From contig NZ_LJYW01000001.1 in NCBI RefSeq assembly GCF_001305515.1, positions 1,472,320 through 1,536,319 on the forward strand: a stretch of DNA of 64,000 bases. Direction: 5' to 3'. Every line of letters begins with the position of its first letter. Position 1 is the first letter of the stretch. The DNA comes from Prosthecodimorpha hirschii. GTDB lineage: Bacteria; Pseudomonadota; Alphaproteobacteria; Rhizobiales; Ancalomicrobiaceae. Positions 1-8,824 of this stretch are shown here, piece by piece. The notes below the pieces were generated by a model. It saw only the letters and a program-made list of their open reading frames with translations, was not told the origin of the DNA and did not search any database. Both the position numbers and the translations under genes were made by a program.

Positions 1-789
1 ACGGCGCATCCAGACAACGATCGTATTCTCGTCCAGCCAGTCGAAATGGCTGATTTTCTCCTGTTCGAGGAGCTTCAGGCTCGTACCATCGGGGCGGGCG
101 GAAAACAAAATCGAGTAAAGTGCATGATCTTTCGAGAAAAACCGCAGCATGAAGACGATGCGGGTTCCCTCTCGGTTGAAAGACACGTGCGTGACGAAGA
201 CTGGGACATCGGAACCGATGGCACCGCCCGTGGCGGCGACTAGTTCGGGAATGGAGAAGACGAGCGACCGCGCACCGGTCATCAAGTCAATCCGCCACAG
301 GCCGTCGTCCTTGGGCTGAGCCAGTGCGTCGCGGGAGCTACCGAAACCGGCATAGCCGTAGGCAGGCCAAAGCGCTCCAAGTCGCGTAAAACTGGGGGCC
401 ATGGCGAAGCAGCCGTCCGGAGCGATCGCCCCGAGCGCATGCGGCAGTTCACGCTGCTTTCCCGTCGTCAGGTCGACGAAGGCACAGCCCGGCCTTCCCT
501 CAACAGACTTGTTGTAGACGAGCGTTGCCTCTGCCTGCGGCACCCACATGGCGCGTGCACCTTGCTGGAAGTTCCAGCAATTCGTCGCGCCCATTGTCTG
601 GACGTCGTTGGTCATAGGGTCCCAAACCACCACCTCAGCCAAATCATCAGGCCGAGGCATGCAGCGCAATTTTGGATCGACTCGGTGCAGCAGCACGCGG
701 CGATCGTCGGGACTCCAGGGCGTGACATCATGGAAGCCGAAGAAATAGGAGGCATCCCTAGGCGCACCGGCTACAATTCTATCTCGCAC
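1..789 (-). CDS. Beta-propeller-like protein of the polysaccharide locus, C-terminus off window
   Basis: An open minus-strand frame of 263 codons runs off the left edge. The GTG at 789 is chosen because AGGA lies 8 bases upstream; a TTG at 822 overlapping the stop of the preceding gene is the alternative. Near the N-terminus the protein has the motif YFFGFHDVTPWSPD, followed by repeated short blocks such as VVWDPMT, FVDLTTG, WRIDLMTG and VSFNREGTRIVF, spaced as in TolB/WD40-like propeller blades. No signal peptide is visible in the part shown. It is the last visible gene of a minus-strand run of glycosyltransferases and a polymerase, so a role in polysaccharide synthesis or modification is likely, but no reaction can be assigned. 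The fold call is by pattern only. Confidence 0.6.
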   Translation of the reverse strand, partial: MRDRIVAGAPRDASYFFGFHDVTPWSPDDRRVLLHRVDPKLRCMPRPDDLAEVVVWDPMTNDVQTMGATNCWNFQQGARAMWVPQAEATLVYNKSVEGRPGCAFVDLTTGKQRELPHALGAIAPDGCFAMAPSFTRLGALWPAYGYAGFGSSRDALAQPKDDGLWRIDLMTGARSLVFSIPELVAATGGAIGSDVPVFVTHVSFNREGTRIVFMLRFFSKDHALYSILFSARPDGTSLKLLEQEKISHFDWLDENTIVVWMRR

Positions 790-818
790 TAGACCAATCC
801 TACCCGGTACAGGTGATT

Positions 819-1643
819 TCAAGGCGCGATAAGCGAGTGAGGCAAACGACCTGGGATCAAGCGATCCGCGATCCGCGTCAGCAGACGGGTCGGCCGCATC
901 AGATGTGTGGCGTAGGCATTCAGTCGGCGCAGTCGCAGGTCGAGGAGAGTACGTTCGCGGCCGACTACTTTACGGAACATCCGCTCGTGATTGACCACAC
1001 TCAACGCCGCATGACTCTGGCTGCCGGTGATACTGGTTGGATGAACGACAAATGCCGACCAGAAGCCCGGTACCGGCCGCAGAGTCATTCCGGCGAGGGA
1101 CAAATCGACCAGCAACTCGGCGTCCCAACTTGTGTGGTTCTCGGTCTCGAAACCGCCAACCTCGCGGAAACTGTTGGCCTTTATGAAAGTTGATTGCTGT
1201 AGAACTAAGGAGCGCCCCCACACGAAGGACCGCGCACTGAAGGGAGTGGAGTACACTCTGCGCAGCGGCTTGCCGTCGACATCGGCAATATAACCATTGG
1301 CATAGACGCAGTCCGCAGACGGCGCACTTGAAATGGCTTTGGCTGCTTGATTAAGTGCACCGGGAAGAAAAAAATCATCGGAATTAATATATCCGAACCA
1401 ATCTCCCGTCGCAAGTGCAAAACCTTTGTTTAGTCCGTCGGCGGGGCCATTGTCCTTCTCAAAAACCACGTGGTCAAGCTGCGGGCGGTATCGCTCAATG
1501 ATCTCGCGGCTGCCGTCGGTCGAGCCTGGGTCAACGACAATATACTCGACATTAACGCCCGTCTGACTGAGCACGGAGCGCAAGGCGCGTTCGAGGAAGG
1601 GGGCTTGATTGAACGATATGGTGACGATGGAGAACTTCATCAT
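819..1643 (-). CDS. Family 2 glycosyltransferase
   Basis: A 274-residue inverting GT-A glycosyltransferase that would add one sugar to a lipid-linked oligosaccharide on the cytoplasmic face of the membrane. It opens with MKFSIVTISFN, then has the nucleotide-sugar site VVDPGSTDGS near residue 40 and the metal-binding NSDDFF near residue 88. The start at 1643 is chosen because its ATG overlaps the stop of the upstream polymerase (ATGA) and follows GAGGGTGG; the frame stays open further upstream, but that part reads as low-complexity shadow of the polymerase gene. The overlap indicates translational coupling with the gene before it. Donor and acceptor sugars cannot be read from the sequence. Confidence 0.88.
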   Translation of the reverse strand: MMKFSIVTISFNQAPFLERALRSVLSQTGVNVEYIVVDPGSTDGSREIIERYRPQLDHVVFEKDNGPADGLNKGFALATGDWFGYINSDDFFLPGALNQAAKAISSAPSADCVYANGYIADVDGKPLRRVYSTPFSARSFVWGRSLVLQQSTFIKANSFREVGGFETENHTSWDAELLVDLSLAGMTLRPVPGFWSAFVVHPTSITGSQSHAALSVVNHERMFRKVVGRERTLLDLRLRRLNAYATHLMRPTRLLTRIADRLIPGRLPHSLIAP

Positions 1644-2899
1644 TCCACCCTCAAGTGTAGCGGCCGAAGAAGTGGCCGCTGGCGCCGGACCGCGGCAGGG
1701 ACTATGACCACCGGCAGTTGCCGCCGTGCCATCAGGATCATCAGATAGAGTGCCGCCGCCTCCATGACCCGACCCGTCAGCCCGAACGGCGAGAACGGAA
1801 TGTCCCACAGTAGGCTGATCCCGATGAAAGCGACGAAGCCGGTTAGCGGGCTGGGTTTTCGGACTGCGGCGAGTAGCCCCTTGCCGGTGACGAACAGCGC
1901 CCATACCCAGAACGCCGCACCGAACATGCCGTGTTCTACCCATGCCCCGAGAAGGTGAGAATGGGATGGGATGAGGTCGCTAATGATCGGGGAACTCTTT
2001 AATCCCAGTCGTTCTCTTTCTGCCATATACAGCAAGACATAGTCGATATCGCGTGCCCATGAGCCGTGACCGAGAACCGGCGAGTCCATGATCGCCGGGA
2101 TCGACGCCAGCGACTCCGAGCGGCCGCCCAGCACAAGGCCGACGTCAGTTTCGGCCTGACTGAAATACTTGTCCTGCGCTTCGCGGCCGAGCAGACCCTC
2201 CCTGGCGGTGTAGTGATAGATATTGATAACCAACATTCCCGCCAGTACCGAAGTGACGCCGATGGCCACTAGATGCGGCACGGCCAGCGGCCGGCGCCGC
2301 CCGGCAGTAAGCACGGACATCAGCCCTGCCAGGGCCGTGATGCCGATAAGGTTGCGGGCATTCATCAACAGCGCCATAGCCGCCGCGCCGAACGGCAGCG
2401 CGACCGCCAGCGGCCGCGACCACGCTGAACGGAGCAGCCACGCCGAGGCCAGAAGCGCCGTGGCAGAAACTAGCTGCCCGTAGCCCATCTTCCATGCACC
2501 GCCAAACACGTCTTGACCAAGTTCATCACCATCCCACCCGTACGCGAGGCGCGCTGCTTTTGCGATCATTAGAAAGTAGATGAGAAATATCGCCCGTCCG
2601 AGGTCGTTGCCGATGAGCCAGCGCAACGCGGTGAAATTCATTGCCATAATGCCGATCTTCGCCCAACCGCGCGAGAGATCGTCGAATGCGGACCCATTAT
2701 AGAGGTCCGACGCGATCGCCGCTAAAAACCACAAGACTGCGAAAAAATAAAAATGTAAAACATCGCCTGATGGCCGCAGGCAGCGGGTCAGCGCGACGAC
2801 CGCACATCCACCGAGAATGATCTCTGTTCCCGTCAATCGTCCAATGATGTTGAGTTCGGCAACCATGGCGAGGGCGGCGAATGCGAGAAACAGCTTCAT
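1640..2899 (-). CDS. O-antigen ligase/polymerase family membrane protein (Wzy- or WaaL-like)
   Basis: A 419-residue polytopic membrane protein with about ten hydrophobic segments. The long periplasmic loop near residues 240-320 contains the features expected of the Wzy_C/WaaL family: a GGR followed by DSPVLGHG, then SHSHLLGAWVEHG, with the conserved His in the loop. Such proteins either polymerise undecaprenyl-linked repeat units or ligate the finished chain. A second member of the family lies at 15066-16514, so this one, next to the glycosyltransferases, may be the repeat-unit polymerase; that split is inference. Its stop overlaps the start of the GT2 gene. ATG start with GGGAAA seven bases upstream. 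Confidence 0.8.
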   Translation of the reverse strand: MKLFLAFAALAMVAELNIIGRLTGTEIILGGCAVVALTRCLRPSGDVLHFYFFAVLWFLAAIASDLYNGSAFDDLSRGWAKIGIMAMNFTALRWLIGNDLGRAIFLIYFLMIAKAARLAYGWDGDELGQDVFGGAWKMGYGQLVSATALLASAWLLRSAWSRPLAVALPFGAAAMALLMNARNLIGITALAGLMSVLTAGRRRPLAVPHLVAIGVTSVLAGMLVINIYHYTAREGLLGREAQDKYFSQAETDVGLVLGGRSESLASIPAIMDSPVLGHGSWARDIDYVLLYMAERERLGLKSSPIISDLIPSHSHLLGAWVEHGMFGAAFWVWALFVTGKGLLAAVRKPSPLTGFVAFIGISLLWDIPFSPFGLTGRVMEAAALYLMILMARRQLPVVIVPAAVRRQRPLLRPLHLRVE

Positions 2900-3002
2900 G
2901 TCGGTTTCCCAATCATTGCTCTGAAATTGGAAATGCGTGTCAGGCGGCAGTTCTCGTCCCTGCGACTAAATCGCCTGCGCGCGGTGCGCGCCACAAACAT
3001 TC

Positions 3003-4268
3003 TCACGGACGGTCGCTCAAAATTCGATCGTAAACTGCCTCGAGTTGCCGACCGTAGGTATCCTGGGTATAGAACTGCTTAACAATTTGCGCGTTCTCCG
3101 CACCCACAACGTCGATTTGATCACTTGACAACGCCGCTTCCATGGCGTGCTTCAAAGCATCGACATTGCCCGCCGGGATAAGGGTGCCGTGGACGCCATC
3201 CTTGACAACGGAACCTGCGTTATCCGTCGTAATGACGTAGCAACCGCATGCCATGGCCTCGAAAACTACACGCGCCGATCCCTCTATCCACGTTGGAAAG
3301 ACGAAAACGTCGGCCTCAGACATCTCCTGGGCAAGGGTTGCGCGGTCTAAATTACCAACATAGCGAATCGGTAAAGACTGTTCCGCTGCTTGGAGGGGCT
3401 TCGCAAGTGCCGGGTCAATCGTGCCGGCGATCACCAGGGACCAACCGGTGGACGGAAGTTTCCAGAGCGCGTCCAAAAGAATGGAAGCCCCCTTCCGCTC
3501 CGTGAAGTATCCAGCAAATAGAAAACGCAAATTAGAAGATGGGCGACATTTACGCGAGACCGGAATCTTCGCAAGAAACGCCTCATCAACACCTTGGGAT
3601 ACGACAAATATTCGATCGGGATCCCAACCGATGCGCTCGAATGTATGCTTTACAAATTCAGAGTTTACGAGAACGTACTGCGCAGAGTTGATATCTCGTA
3701 GCGCATACTGTGCCCAGAGTTGTTTCGGTTCGGTTATCGGAGCGTCTGCAAGACAGCCATTTGCGGTGATGAGGCCATCAAGCATCTGAGGATGAACAAT
3801 CGAGTGATCACACAATGTGCGGATTCCCATCGCCTCCGCGTAACGCACCGATGACAGCCCGTAAGCTGCTCTAAAATGGTATATCCCGATCCGGCTTGAA
3901 TTCCGCCGCAGAATTTTCTTGGCTTTACGAACAAATAAAATCAATGACAAATGATTAAAAATCTTATCTACGGGAAAATTTACAGAAATACTTTTCAACA
4001 AAATATGCATCTCAGCAAACACATCGGCAAAGACAGCTGAATATACATACTTGTCATCAACATCCACCTTTCGCCCAACAAATTTGCGAATCTTAACCGA
4101 ATTTTTTATCAATCGAGGACCAAAAAGAGAAATTATTGTATCATAAGGATAGAAACCACACAACAACCCAGCGAGCCGACCGCGACGATAGGCTTCCGCA
4201 GCTGCAGATGTCATATGGAAATTCTTAAAACCGCTTGTGATGAAAACAGCACTAGGCACCCCCTTCAC
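3003..4268 (-). CDS. Family 4 glycosyltransferase (GT-B, group 1)
   Basis: A 421-residue GT-B enzyme. The C-terminal half carries FLFAGYFTERKGASILLDA, then FVFPTWIEGSARVVFEAMACG, the EX7E-type donor-binding region of retaining GT4 enzymes, and ITTDNAGSVV. The GTG at 4268 is preferred over a TTG four codons upstream because GGAGG sits five bases before it. Codon use is clearly more AT-rich than in the export genes to the right, which fits horizontally acquired serotype-type genes. The edge of a decayed IS5 copy lies about 30 bp upstream of the start, so the original promoter or upstream operon partner has probably been displaced. Confidence 0.85.
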   Translation of the reverse strand: MKGVPSAVFITSGFKNFHMTSAAAEAYRRGRLAGLLCGFYPYDTIISLFGPRLIKNSVKIRKFVGRKVDVDDKYVYSAVFADVFAEMHILLKSISVNFPVDKIFNHLSLILFVRKAKKILRRNSSRIGIYHFRAAYGLSSVRYAEAMGIRTLCDHSIVHPQMLDGLITANGCLADAPITEPKQLWAQYALRDINSAQYVLVNSEFVKHTFERIGWDPDRIFVVSQGVDEAFLAKIPVSRKCRPSSNLRFLFAGYFTERKGASILLDALWKLPSTGWSLVIAGTIDPALAKPLQAAEQSLPIRYVGNLDRATLAQEMSEADVFVFPTWIEGSARVVFEAMACGCYVITTDNAGSVVKDGVHGTLIPAGNVDALKHAMEAALSSDQIDVVGAENAQIVKQFYTQDTYGRQLEAVYDRILSDRP

Positions 4269-4299
4269 TTCCGCCTCCAAGGTTATGAACGATTGCTGT

Positions 4300-5069
4300 C
4301 AGAGCCCTCTTTGGAAAACTCCCTGTGTCACGGGGCTCTTGCGATTTTGCGCAGGACGACACAGATCGTGGCGAGATGGGCGAAAACGACGTGCGTGCGG
4401 GTGCAGTTCCCCAAGTCCGTGGTGCGGCGGCGGCAGTGGTTCGGCTAGGCGAGCGTCCACAGGACGCCCCACAACTTCGGCAGGACGACGACACCCTGGG
4501 CTCGTCGTTCCGCCTTACAATCGCCAGCGGCCCGCTTGACCGCGGCGGCGCTGTTCCCGCCCTGACAGCCGCCGTCCGCGGCGACACTCACCAAGAACGA
4601 AAGGCGGCGGACCTTGCTTGAGACGGTGAGGCAGCCCTCTCGATCCTGGATTTCGGCGGGCCAGACATAGATCCCAAGCATCAGCCGAGGGTACCGATGA
4701 CCGCACACCACTTGCGGCCTCTGACCTCCTTACCGGCAATGTAACCTATGGGACCCGGCGTCCCAGTCCGGCGCCCTACATGCACTGGCTGTCGACGATG
4801 GCGAGGGCGGGGCGGGCCTTCTTGCCGGCCCCCTCTCGGTTTTGTTCGTACAGCTCACATTGGTAAAGGCGTAGCGTGCCACCGCATTGCGAGCGGATGA
4901 AGTTGCCATGAGCTACCGATCGCGGTGGCAAGTCTCGGGGCAGCACCCGCCATTGGCAGCCGGTCTCAAAATCTTGGAGGTCCGCATTTATCGACCCGCG
5001 CAGATCCGCCACCGACTTTGACCCCACCCACACTGTACAATGTCGACGTAGGGGCGAACAAGCGTCCAC
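4300..5069 (-). pseudogene. Decayed IS5-family transposase remnant
   Basis: Fragments of one transposase lie in different minus-strand frames. At 4776-5069 there is ETGCQWRVLPRDLPPRSV and later AIVDSQCM; at 4445-4711 there is GVVVLPKLWGVLWTLA; at 4328-4400 there is FAHLATICVVLRKIA ending at the TGA at 4328-4330. The same blocks occur in order in the better-preserved IS5 copy at 10355-11193 (STGCQWRAIPKDLPPRS, FVVLPRRWVVERSFARL, FLRLASIRLMLRR). The end at about 4300 (AGAGCCCTCTTT) resembles the AGAGCCCGTCCG terminus of that copy. Several frameshifts and a missing middle make it inactive. The IS3 element begins about 30 bp beyond its upper edge. Confidence 0.8.
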
Positions 5070-5108
5070 TCCGTATTCGCCATTTCAACGTAAATTTGTC
5101 CACACGTC

Positions 5109-5996
5109 TTATCCAGCCTTGCGTTTGTTCCGGCGGTTGGATTTGCCCTCTCGGGCGGGTTGAGCGGCGTGGGCAGACGCCGCGCTACTCACGCTGCGGA
5201 GCGTCCGATCCCGCCGCGAATGGAAGGTGGCCGCGAAGTCCATCGGCATCTGCCACCCGAGCTTCGAATGCGGCCTTGTTGTGTTGTAGTCGATCTGCCA
5301 TCGCAGGAGGGAGGCTCTGGCCTGGGTCAGGCTGGAAAACAACGTCTCGTTCAACAACTCATCTCGCAGTCGACCATTGAAGTTCTCGATGAAGCCATTT
5401 TGCATCGGCTTGCCGGGCGCGATGTAGTGCCACTCTACCTCGGTCGCATCGGTCCAGGCCAGGATGGCGTTGGAGGTCAGCTCGCTGCCATCGTCACTCA
5501 CGATCATCCTGGGCTTGCCGCGGGCGGCCAGGAGTCTGTCGAGCTCGCGAGCGACTCTCACACTCGACAGCGACGTGTCCGCCACCAGAGCCAGGCACTC
5601 GCGGGTGCAATCGTCGACGACCCCCAGCATCCGGAAGCGCCGTCCGTCTGTCATCTGGTCGGCGACGAAGTCCAGAGACCAGCGCTCATTCGGTCGCAAC
5701 GGGATCATCAACGGTGCACGTGTCCCGATCGCCCGCTTGCGGCCGCCGCGCCGACGGCCGGTCAGGCGCTCCTCGCGGTTGAGCCTGACCGGCCGTTTGT
5801 AGTTTACCTCGAAGCCTTCGCGCCGGAGCAGCACATGCAAACGCCTATATCCGAACCGTCGCCGTTCCCGGGCGATAGCCTTCATGCGCCCGTGCAGCGA
5901 GGCGTCATCCCCAAGCGTGGTTTTGTATCTAACGGTCATACGGCAGAAGCCGGTGGCTTTACACGCCCGCCGTTCGCTCATCCCATGGGTGTCCAT
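5109..5996 (-). CDS. IS3-family transposase OrfB (DDE integrase catalytic protein)
   Basis: A 295-residue integrase-like transposase. The DDE triad is visible as WSLDFVAD (first Asp, near residue 110), MIVSDDGSE (second Asp, near 167) and [13 protein letters not shown] (Glu, near 203), followed by [15 protein letters not shown], typical of IS3 OrfB. The N-terminal [19 protein letters not shown] matches the usual HTH_21-type start. The frame is open upstream of the ATG to within the end of orfA, as expected where OrfAB is made by -1 frameshifting. orfB is intact, but orfA is split by an IS21 element, so the element cannot make its normal fusion transposase. Confidence 0.92.
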   Translation of the reverse strand: MDTHGMSERRACKATGFCRMTVRYKTTLGDDASLHGRMKAIARERRRFGYRRLHVLLRREGFEVNYKRPVRLNREERLTGRRRGGRKRAIGTRAPLMIPLRPNERWSLDFVADQMTDGRRFRMLGVVDDCTRECLALVADTSLSSVRVARELDRLLAARGKPRMIVSDDGSELTSNAILAWTDATEVEWHYIAPGKPMQNGFIENFNGRLRDELLNETLFSSLTQARASLLRWQIDYNTTRPHSKLGWQMPMDFAATFHSRRDRTLRSVSSAASAHAAQPAREGKSNRRNKRKAG

Positions 5997-6259
5997 GAGG
6001 TGGCGACAGCTTTCCGCTCGGCAGCGGGCGTCACCACTTCTTTCCCAAGAGATCCTTCAGCGCGACGTTGTCGAGCATCGCATCGGCCAGCATCCGCTTC
6101 AGCTTGGAATTCTCGTCCTCGAGCGCCCGCAGCCGCTTGGCCTCAGATACATCCATCCCGCCGAAGCGAGCCTTCCACTTGTAGATGCTGGCTTCGCTGA
6201 CCCCGTGCTTGCGGGAAAGATCCGACACCGGGATCCCCGCCTCGTGCTCCTTCAGGATC

Positions 6260-6264
6260 CCGAT
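6260..6264. repeat. Left copy of IS21 target-site duplication (CCGAT)
   Basis: CCGAT directly precedes the left end of the IS21-family element. The same five bases occur at 8588-8592 directly after its right end. Within IS3 orfA the sequence is part of the codons for IIG. Confidence 0.85.
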
Positions 6265-6402
6265 ATGAGCGGGCGTTGAATTCTCCCCAATTGTGTGCCT
6301 CGAAAATTCCCCACCTTGCGCCGTTCCGCCCTCTGGCATGCCAGAGGGCGGAACGGCGCGTCGTCGCCGATGCTGGAATCCTTCTGCGGGAGGGGCGGAT
6401 CG

Positions 6403-7656
6403 GTGGTCACACTTGGGGAACTCATGATGATCCTGGAACTGCGCCGGCAGGGACTAACGGTGACGGAGATCGCCCGCCGGCTCGGTCTCGATCGCAAGAC
6501 GGTCAGGCGCTACATCGCGAAGGGACTGGAGCCGGCCGCCTATGGTCCACGGGTGCGTCGGCCGAAGGGCGTCGATCCGTTCCTTCCTTATCTTCGCGAG
6601 CGGCTGGCGGCCTAACCGGGCCTGACTGCGGTCCGGCTATGGCGGGAACTTTGCGAGCGGGGCTTCCCGGGCGGCTACACCGCCGTGAAGCGGGCCGTCC
6701 ACGCCCTGCGGCCGGATCCGGTCAAGCCCTTCGAGGTGCGCTTCGAGACGCCACCGGGCGAGCAGGCGCAAGTCGACATGGCGCGATTCGAGGTCGCGTT
6801 CACGAATGAGCCGGGCGTCACGCGCATCGTCTGGCTGTTCTCCTTGGTGCTCGGCCATTCCCGCCTGATCTGGGCGCGTTTCGTCGTTCACCATGACCTG
6901 CAGACGATCCTGCGCTACCACATCGCCGCCCTGGAGGCGATCGGCGGCGCGCCGCGCGAGATCCTCTACGACCGCATGAAGACGGCAGTGGTCGGGGAGG
7001 ATCCGGACGGGTTGGTCGTCAACAACCGCGGCCTTCTCGATCTCGCCCGGCACTATGGCTTCCAGCCGCGCGCCTGCCGGCCGTATCGGGCCAAGACCAA
7101 GGGCAAGGTGGAACGGCCGTTCCGCTACATCCGCGAAGACTTCTTCCTGGCCCGGACATTCCGCGATCTGGAAGACCTCAACGCCCAACTCCGGCATTGG
7201 CTCGATACCGTCGCCAATCCCCGCATCCACGCCACCACCGGCCGGGTCGTCGCCGAGGAGATGCCGGCGCTGAAGCCGCTGCCGCTGGTGCCCTACCGGT
7301 CGCTTCTGAAGCTCGATCGGCGCGTCTCGCACGAGGGCATGGTCAACGTCGGCGGCAATCTCAACAGCGTGCCCGACACTACGAGGAGCCGCATTCTGGA
7401 TGCCCATGTCGCCCCCGACGAGATCCGCATCTTCTAGGACGGCGCCCTCATCGCCGCCCATGCACCCCTCGAAGGCCGCGACCGCAGCCGGGTCGATCCG
7501 GCGCATCGCAAGCCGAGACCGTCTCCGAACCATAGTGGCGGCACCGACCAACCTGTCGTCATCCACGGCGCCGGCGACCGGGTCGCGCGCCGATCGCTCG
7601 ACTTCTACGACGCCGTCGCCCGCCGCCTCGCCACCGTCCAGGGAGGCGCAAGATGA
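6403..7656 (+). pseudogene. istA: IS21-family transposase IstA with two in-frame stops
   Basis: The frame from the GTG at 6403 (GGGAGGGG seven bases upstream) to TGA at 7654-7656 encodes an IstA of about 417 codons, but it is broken by TAA at 6613-6615 and TAG at 7435-7437. Both stops are single-base changes in an otherwise continuous frame: RERLAA-stop-PGLTAVRLW and DEIRIF-stop-DGALIAAH. The N-terminus has an HTH (LTVTEIARRLGLDRKTVRRY); the core has the DDE region (QAQVDMARFEV, EILYDRMKTAV, AKTKGKVERPFRY). The end of the frame overlaps the istB start (ATGA), as usual for this family. Transposase function is lost unless the stops are read through. Confidence 0.9.
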
Positions 7657-8519
7657 GCGCCGGAGAGCACCTGCCCGTCCTCGACCGCATCAAGCGCAGC
7701 CTGGTCGGCCTGAGGATGCCACGCGCCATCGAGATCCTCGATGCCACCGTGCGGCGCATCGAGCGCGGCGAGACCACAGCCCTGGAGGCGATCGACACGC
7801 TGCTCGCCGAGGAACTGACGCAGCGCGAGAGCCGACGCGTCAAGACGGCCCTCGTCATGGCCCGGCTGCCGGCCATCAAGACCCTGGCGGAGTTCGACTT
7901 CTCGTTCCAGCCTTCGCTCGACCGGAACCGCGTCATGGCCCTCGCCGAGCTGAAGTTCGTCGACCGCTGCGAGACCCTCCACTTCCTCGGGCCGCCCGGC
8001 ACCGGCAAGAGCCATCTGTCGATCGCTCTCGGCGTCGAGGCGGTCAGGGCGGCCAAGAGCGTCTACTTCGCCACCCTGGCCGATCTGGTCGGCGCCCTGG
8101 CCAAGGCAGAGCACGAAGGAACCCTGCGCGAGAAGATCCGCTTCTTCTGCCGCTTCGCTCTCCTGATCGTCGACGAGATCGGCTACCTGCCCGTCATCCC
8201 CGGCGGCGGCAACCTCTTCTTCCAACTCGTCAATGCCCGCTACGAACGCGGCGCCATGATCCTGACCTCCAACCGCGGGGTCGCCGAATGGGGCGAGGTC
8301 TTCGGCGACCCCGTCGTCGACACCGCGCTCCTCGACCGCCTGCTGCACCATGCAAGCTTCGTCCAGATCGACGGCGCGAGCTACCGCCTGCGTCATCATG
8401 CCGATCTGGTCCCGGAACACATCCGGTCGAAGGCCATCATCCAGTCGCCGCCGATCGCAATCCCGCGCCGGCGCGGTCATCCGCCCAAATCAGGAGCTGC
8501 AGACCAGAACCACCACTGA
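7653..8519 (+). CDS. istB: IS21-family helper ATPase IstB
   Basis: A 288-residue AAA+ ATPase, homologous to DnaC, that helps IstA choose and assemble on target DNA. Walker A is GPPGTGKSHLSIALG near residue 111 and Walker B is LLIVDEIGYLP near 170; MILTSNRGVAEWGEVFGD is the typical sensor-I region. The ATG overlaps the istA stop. The gene appears intact although its partner istA carries two nonsense codons. Confidence 0.95.
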   Translation: MSAGEHLPVLDRIKRSLVGLRMPRAIEILDATVRRIERGETTALEAIDTLLAEELTQRESRRVKTALVMARLPAIKTLAEFDFSFQPSLDRNRVMALAELKFVDRCETLHFLGPPGTGKSHLSIALGVEAVRAAKSVYFATLADLVGALAKAEHEGTLREKIRFFCRFALLIVDEIGYLPVIPGGGNLFFQLVNARYERGAMILTSNRGVAEWGEVFGDPVVDTALLDRLLHHASFVQIDGASYRLRHHADLVPEHIRSKAIIQSPPIAIPRRRGHPPKSGAADQNHH

Positions 8520-8587
8520 CCGAAACCACTCTCAACCGGGGAATTTTAAGAGCCCACAAGTGGGGAGATTCCGCGGCCCGTTGACAA

Positions 8588-8592
8588 CCGAT
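8588..8592. repeat. Right copy of IS21 target-site duplication (CCGAT)
   Basis: Direct repeat of the CCGAT at 6260-6264, immediately outside the right end of the IS21-family element. It is followed by the start of IS3 orfA on the minus strand. Confidence 0.85.
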
Positions 8593-8824
8593 GATCTGCT
8601 CTTCAGTGAACCGGCTGCGCCCCATGTTCTGGTCCTCTCGATGGGCCAGAACGAATTTCAAGCTGGATTGTCCCAGTGGGGCAACGTCAAACTAGATAGC
8701 GCGGGACCTTCTAAGTATAGGAGATATGTAACTCCGGTTTCCACATCGTCGCTTCCAACGAATTGGCGCCCACTACACAATTACAAACGATTTTAATTCT
8801 TCAAATTCCTGCAGGACTGTATTT

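Larger units (their letters stand above)
6265..8587 (+). mobile_element. IS21-family insertion sequence
   Basis: A 2.3-kb element carrying istA and istB on the plus strand, with long imperfect ends. The left end contains GAATTCTCCCCAATTGTGTG and then CGAAAATTCCCC. The right end, read inward on the other strand, contains GAATCTCCCCACTTGTGG and then TTAAAATTCCCC. It is bounded by 5-bp direct repeats CCGAT at 6260-6264 and 8588-8592, and it interrupts codon 13 of IS3 orfA. Both the boundaries and the insertion point are fixed by the reconstructed target gene. Confidence 0.92.
6031..8625 (-). pseudogene. IS3-family orfA, split by IS21 insertion
   Basis: The gene is in two pieces. The first 13 codons, MGRSRFTEEQIIG, lie at 8587-8625 and the remainder, starting IGILKEHEAGIPVSDLS, lies at 6031-6265. 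Joining them across the 5-bp duplication gives a normal HTH-containing OrfA of about 88 residues with SRKHGVSEASIYKWKARFGG as the helix-turn-helix and a leucine-rich tail ending LKDLLGKKW. Between the pieces is the whole IS21-family element at 6265-8587. The region given spans the insert; only the two ends belong to orfA. Confidence 0.9.
5097..8683 (-). mobile_element. IS3-family element, interrupted by an IS21-family element
   Basis: The element reads on the minus strand: orfA start at 8625, the rest of orfA to 6031, orfB to 5109. Imperfect terminal repeats are TGTCCACACGTCTTATCCAG at 5097 and TGCCCCACTGGGACAATCCA read inward from 8683. The IS21-family element 6265-8587 sits inside orfA. Removing it restores an element of about 1.26 kb, the usual IS3 size. 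Exact ends are by eye; the flanks (caacgtaaa and caacgtcaaa) are similar but not a clean target duplication. Confidence 0.8.
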
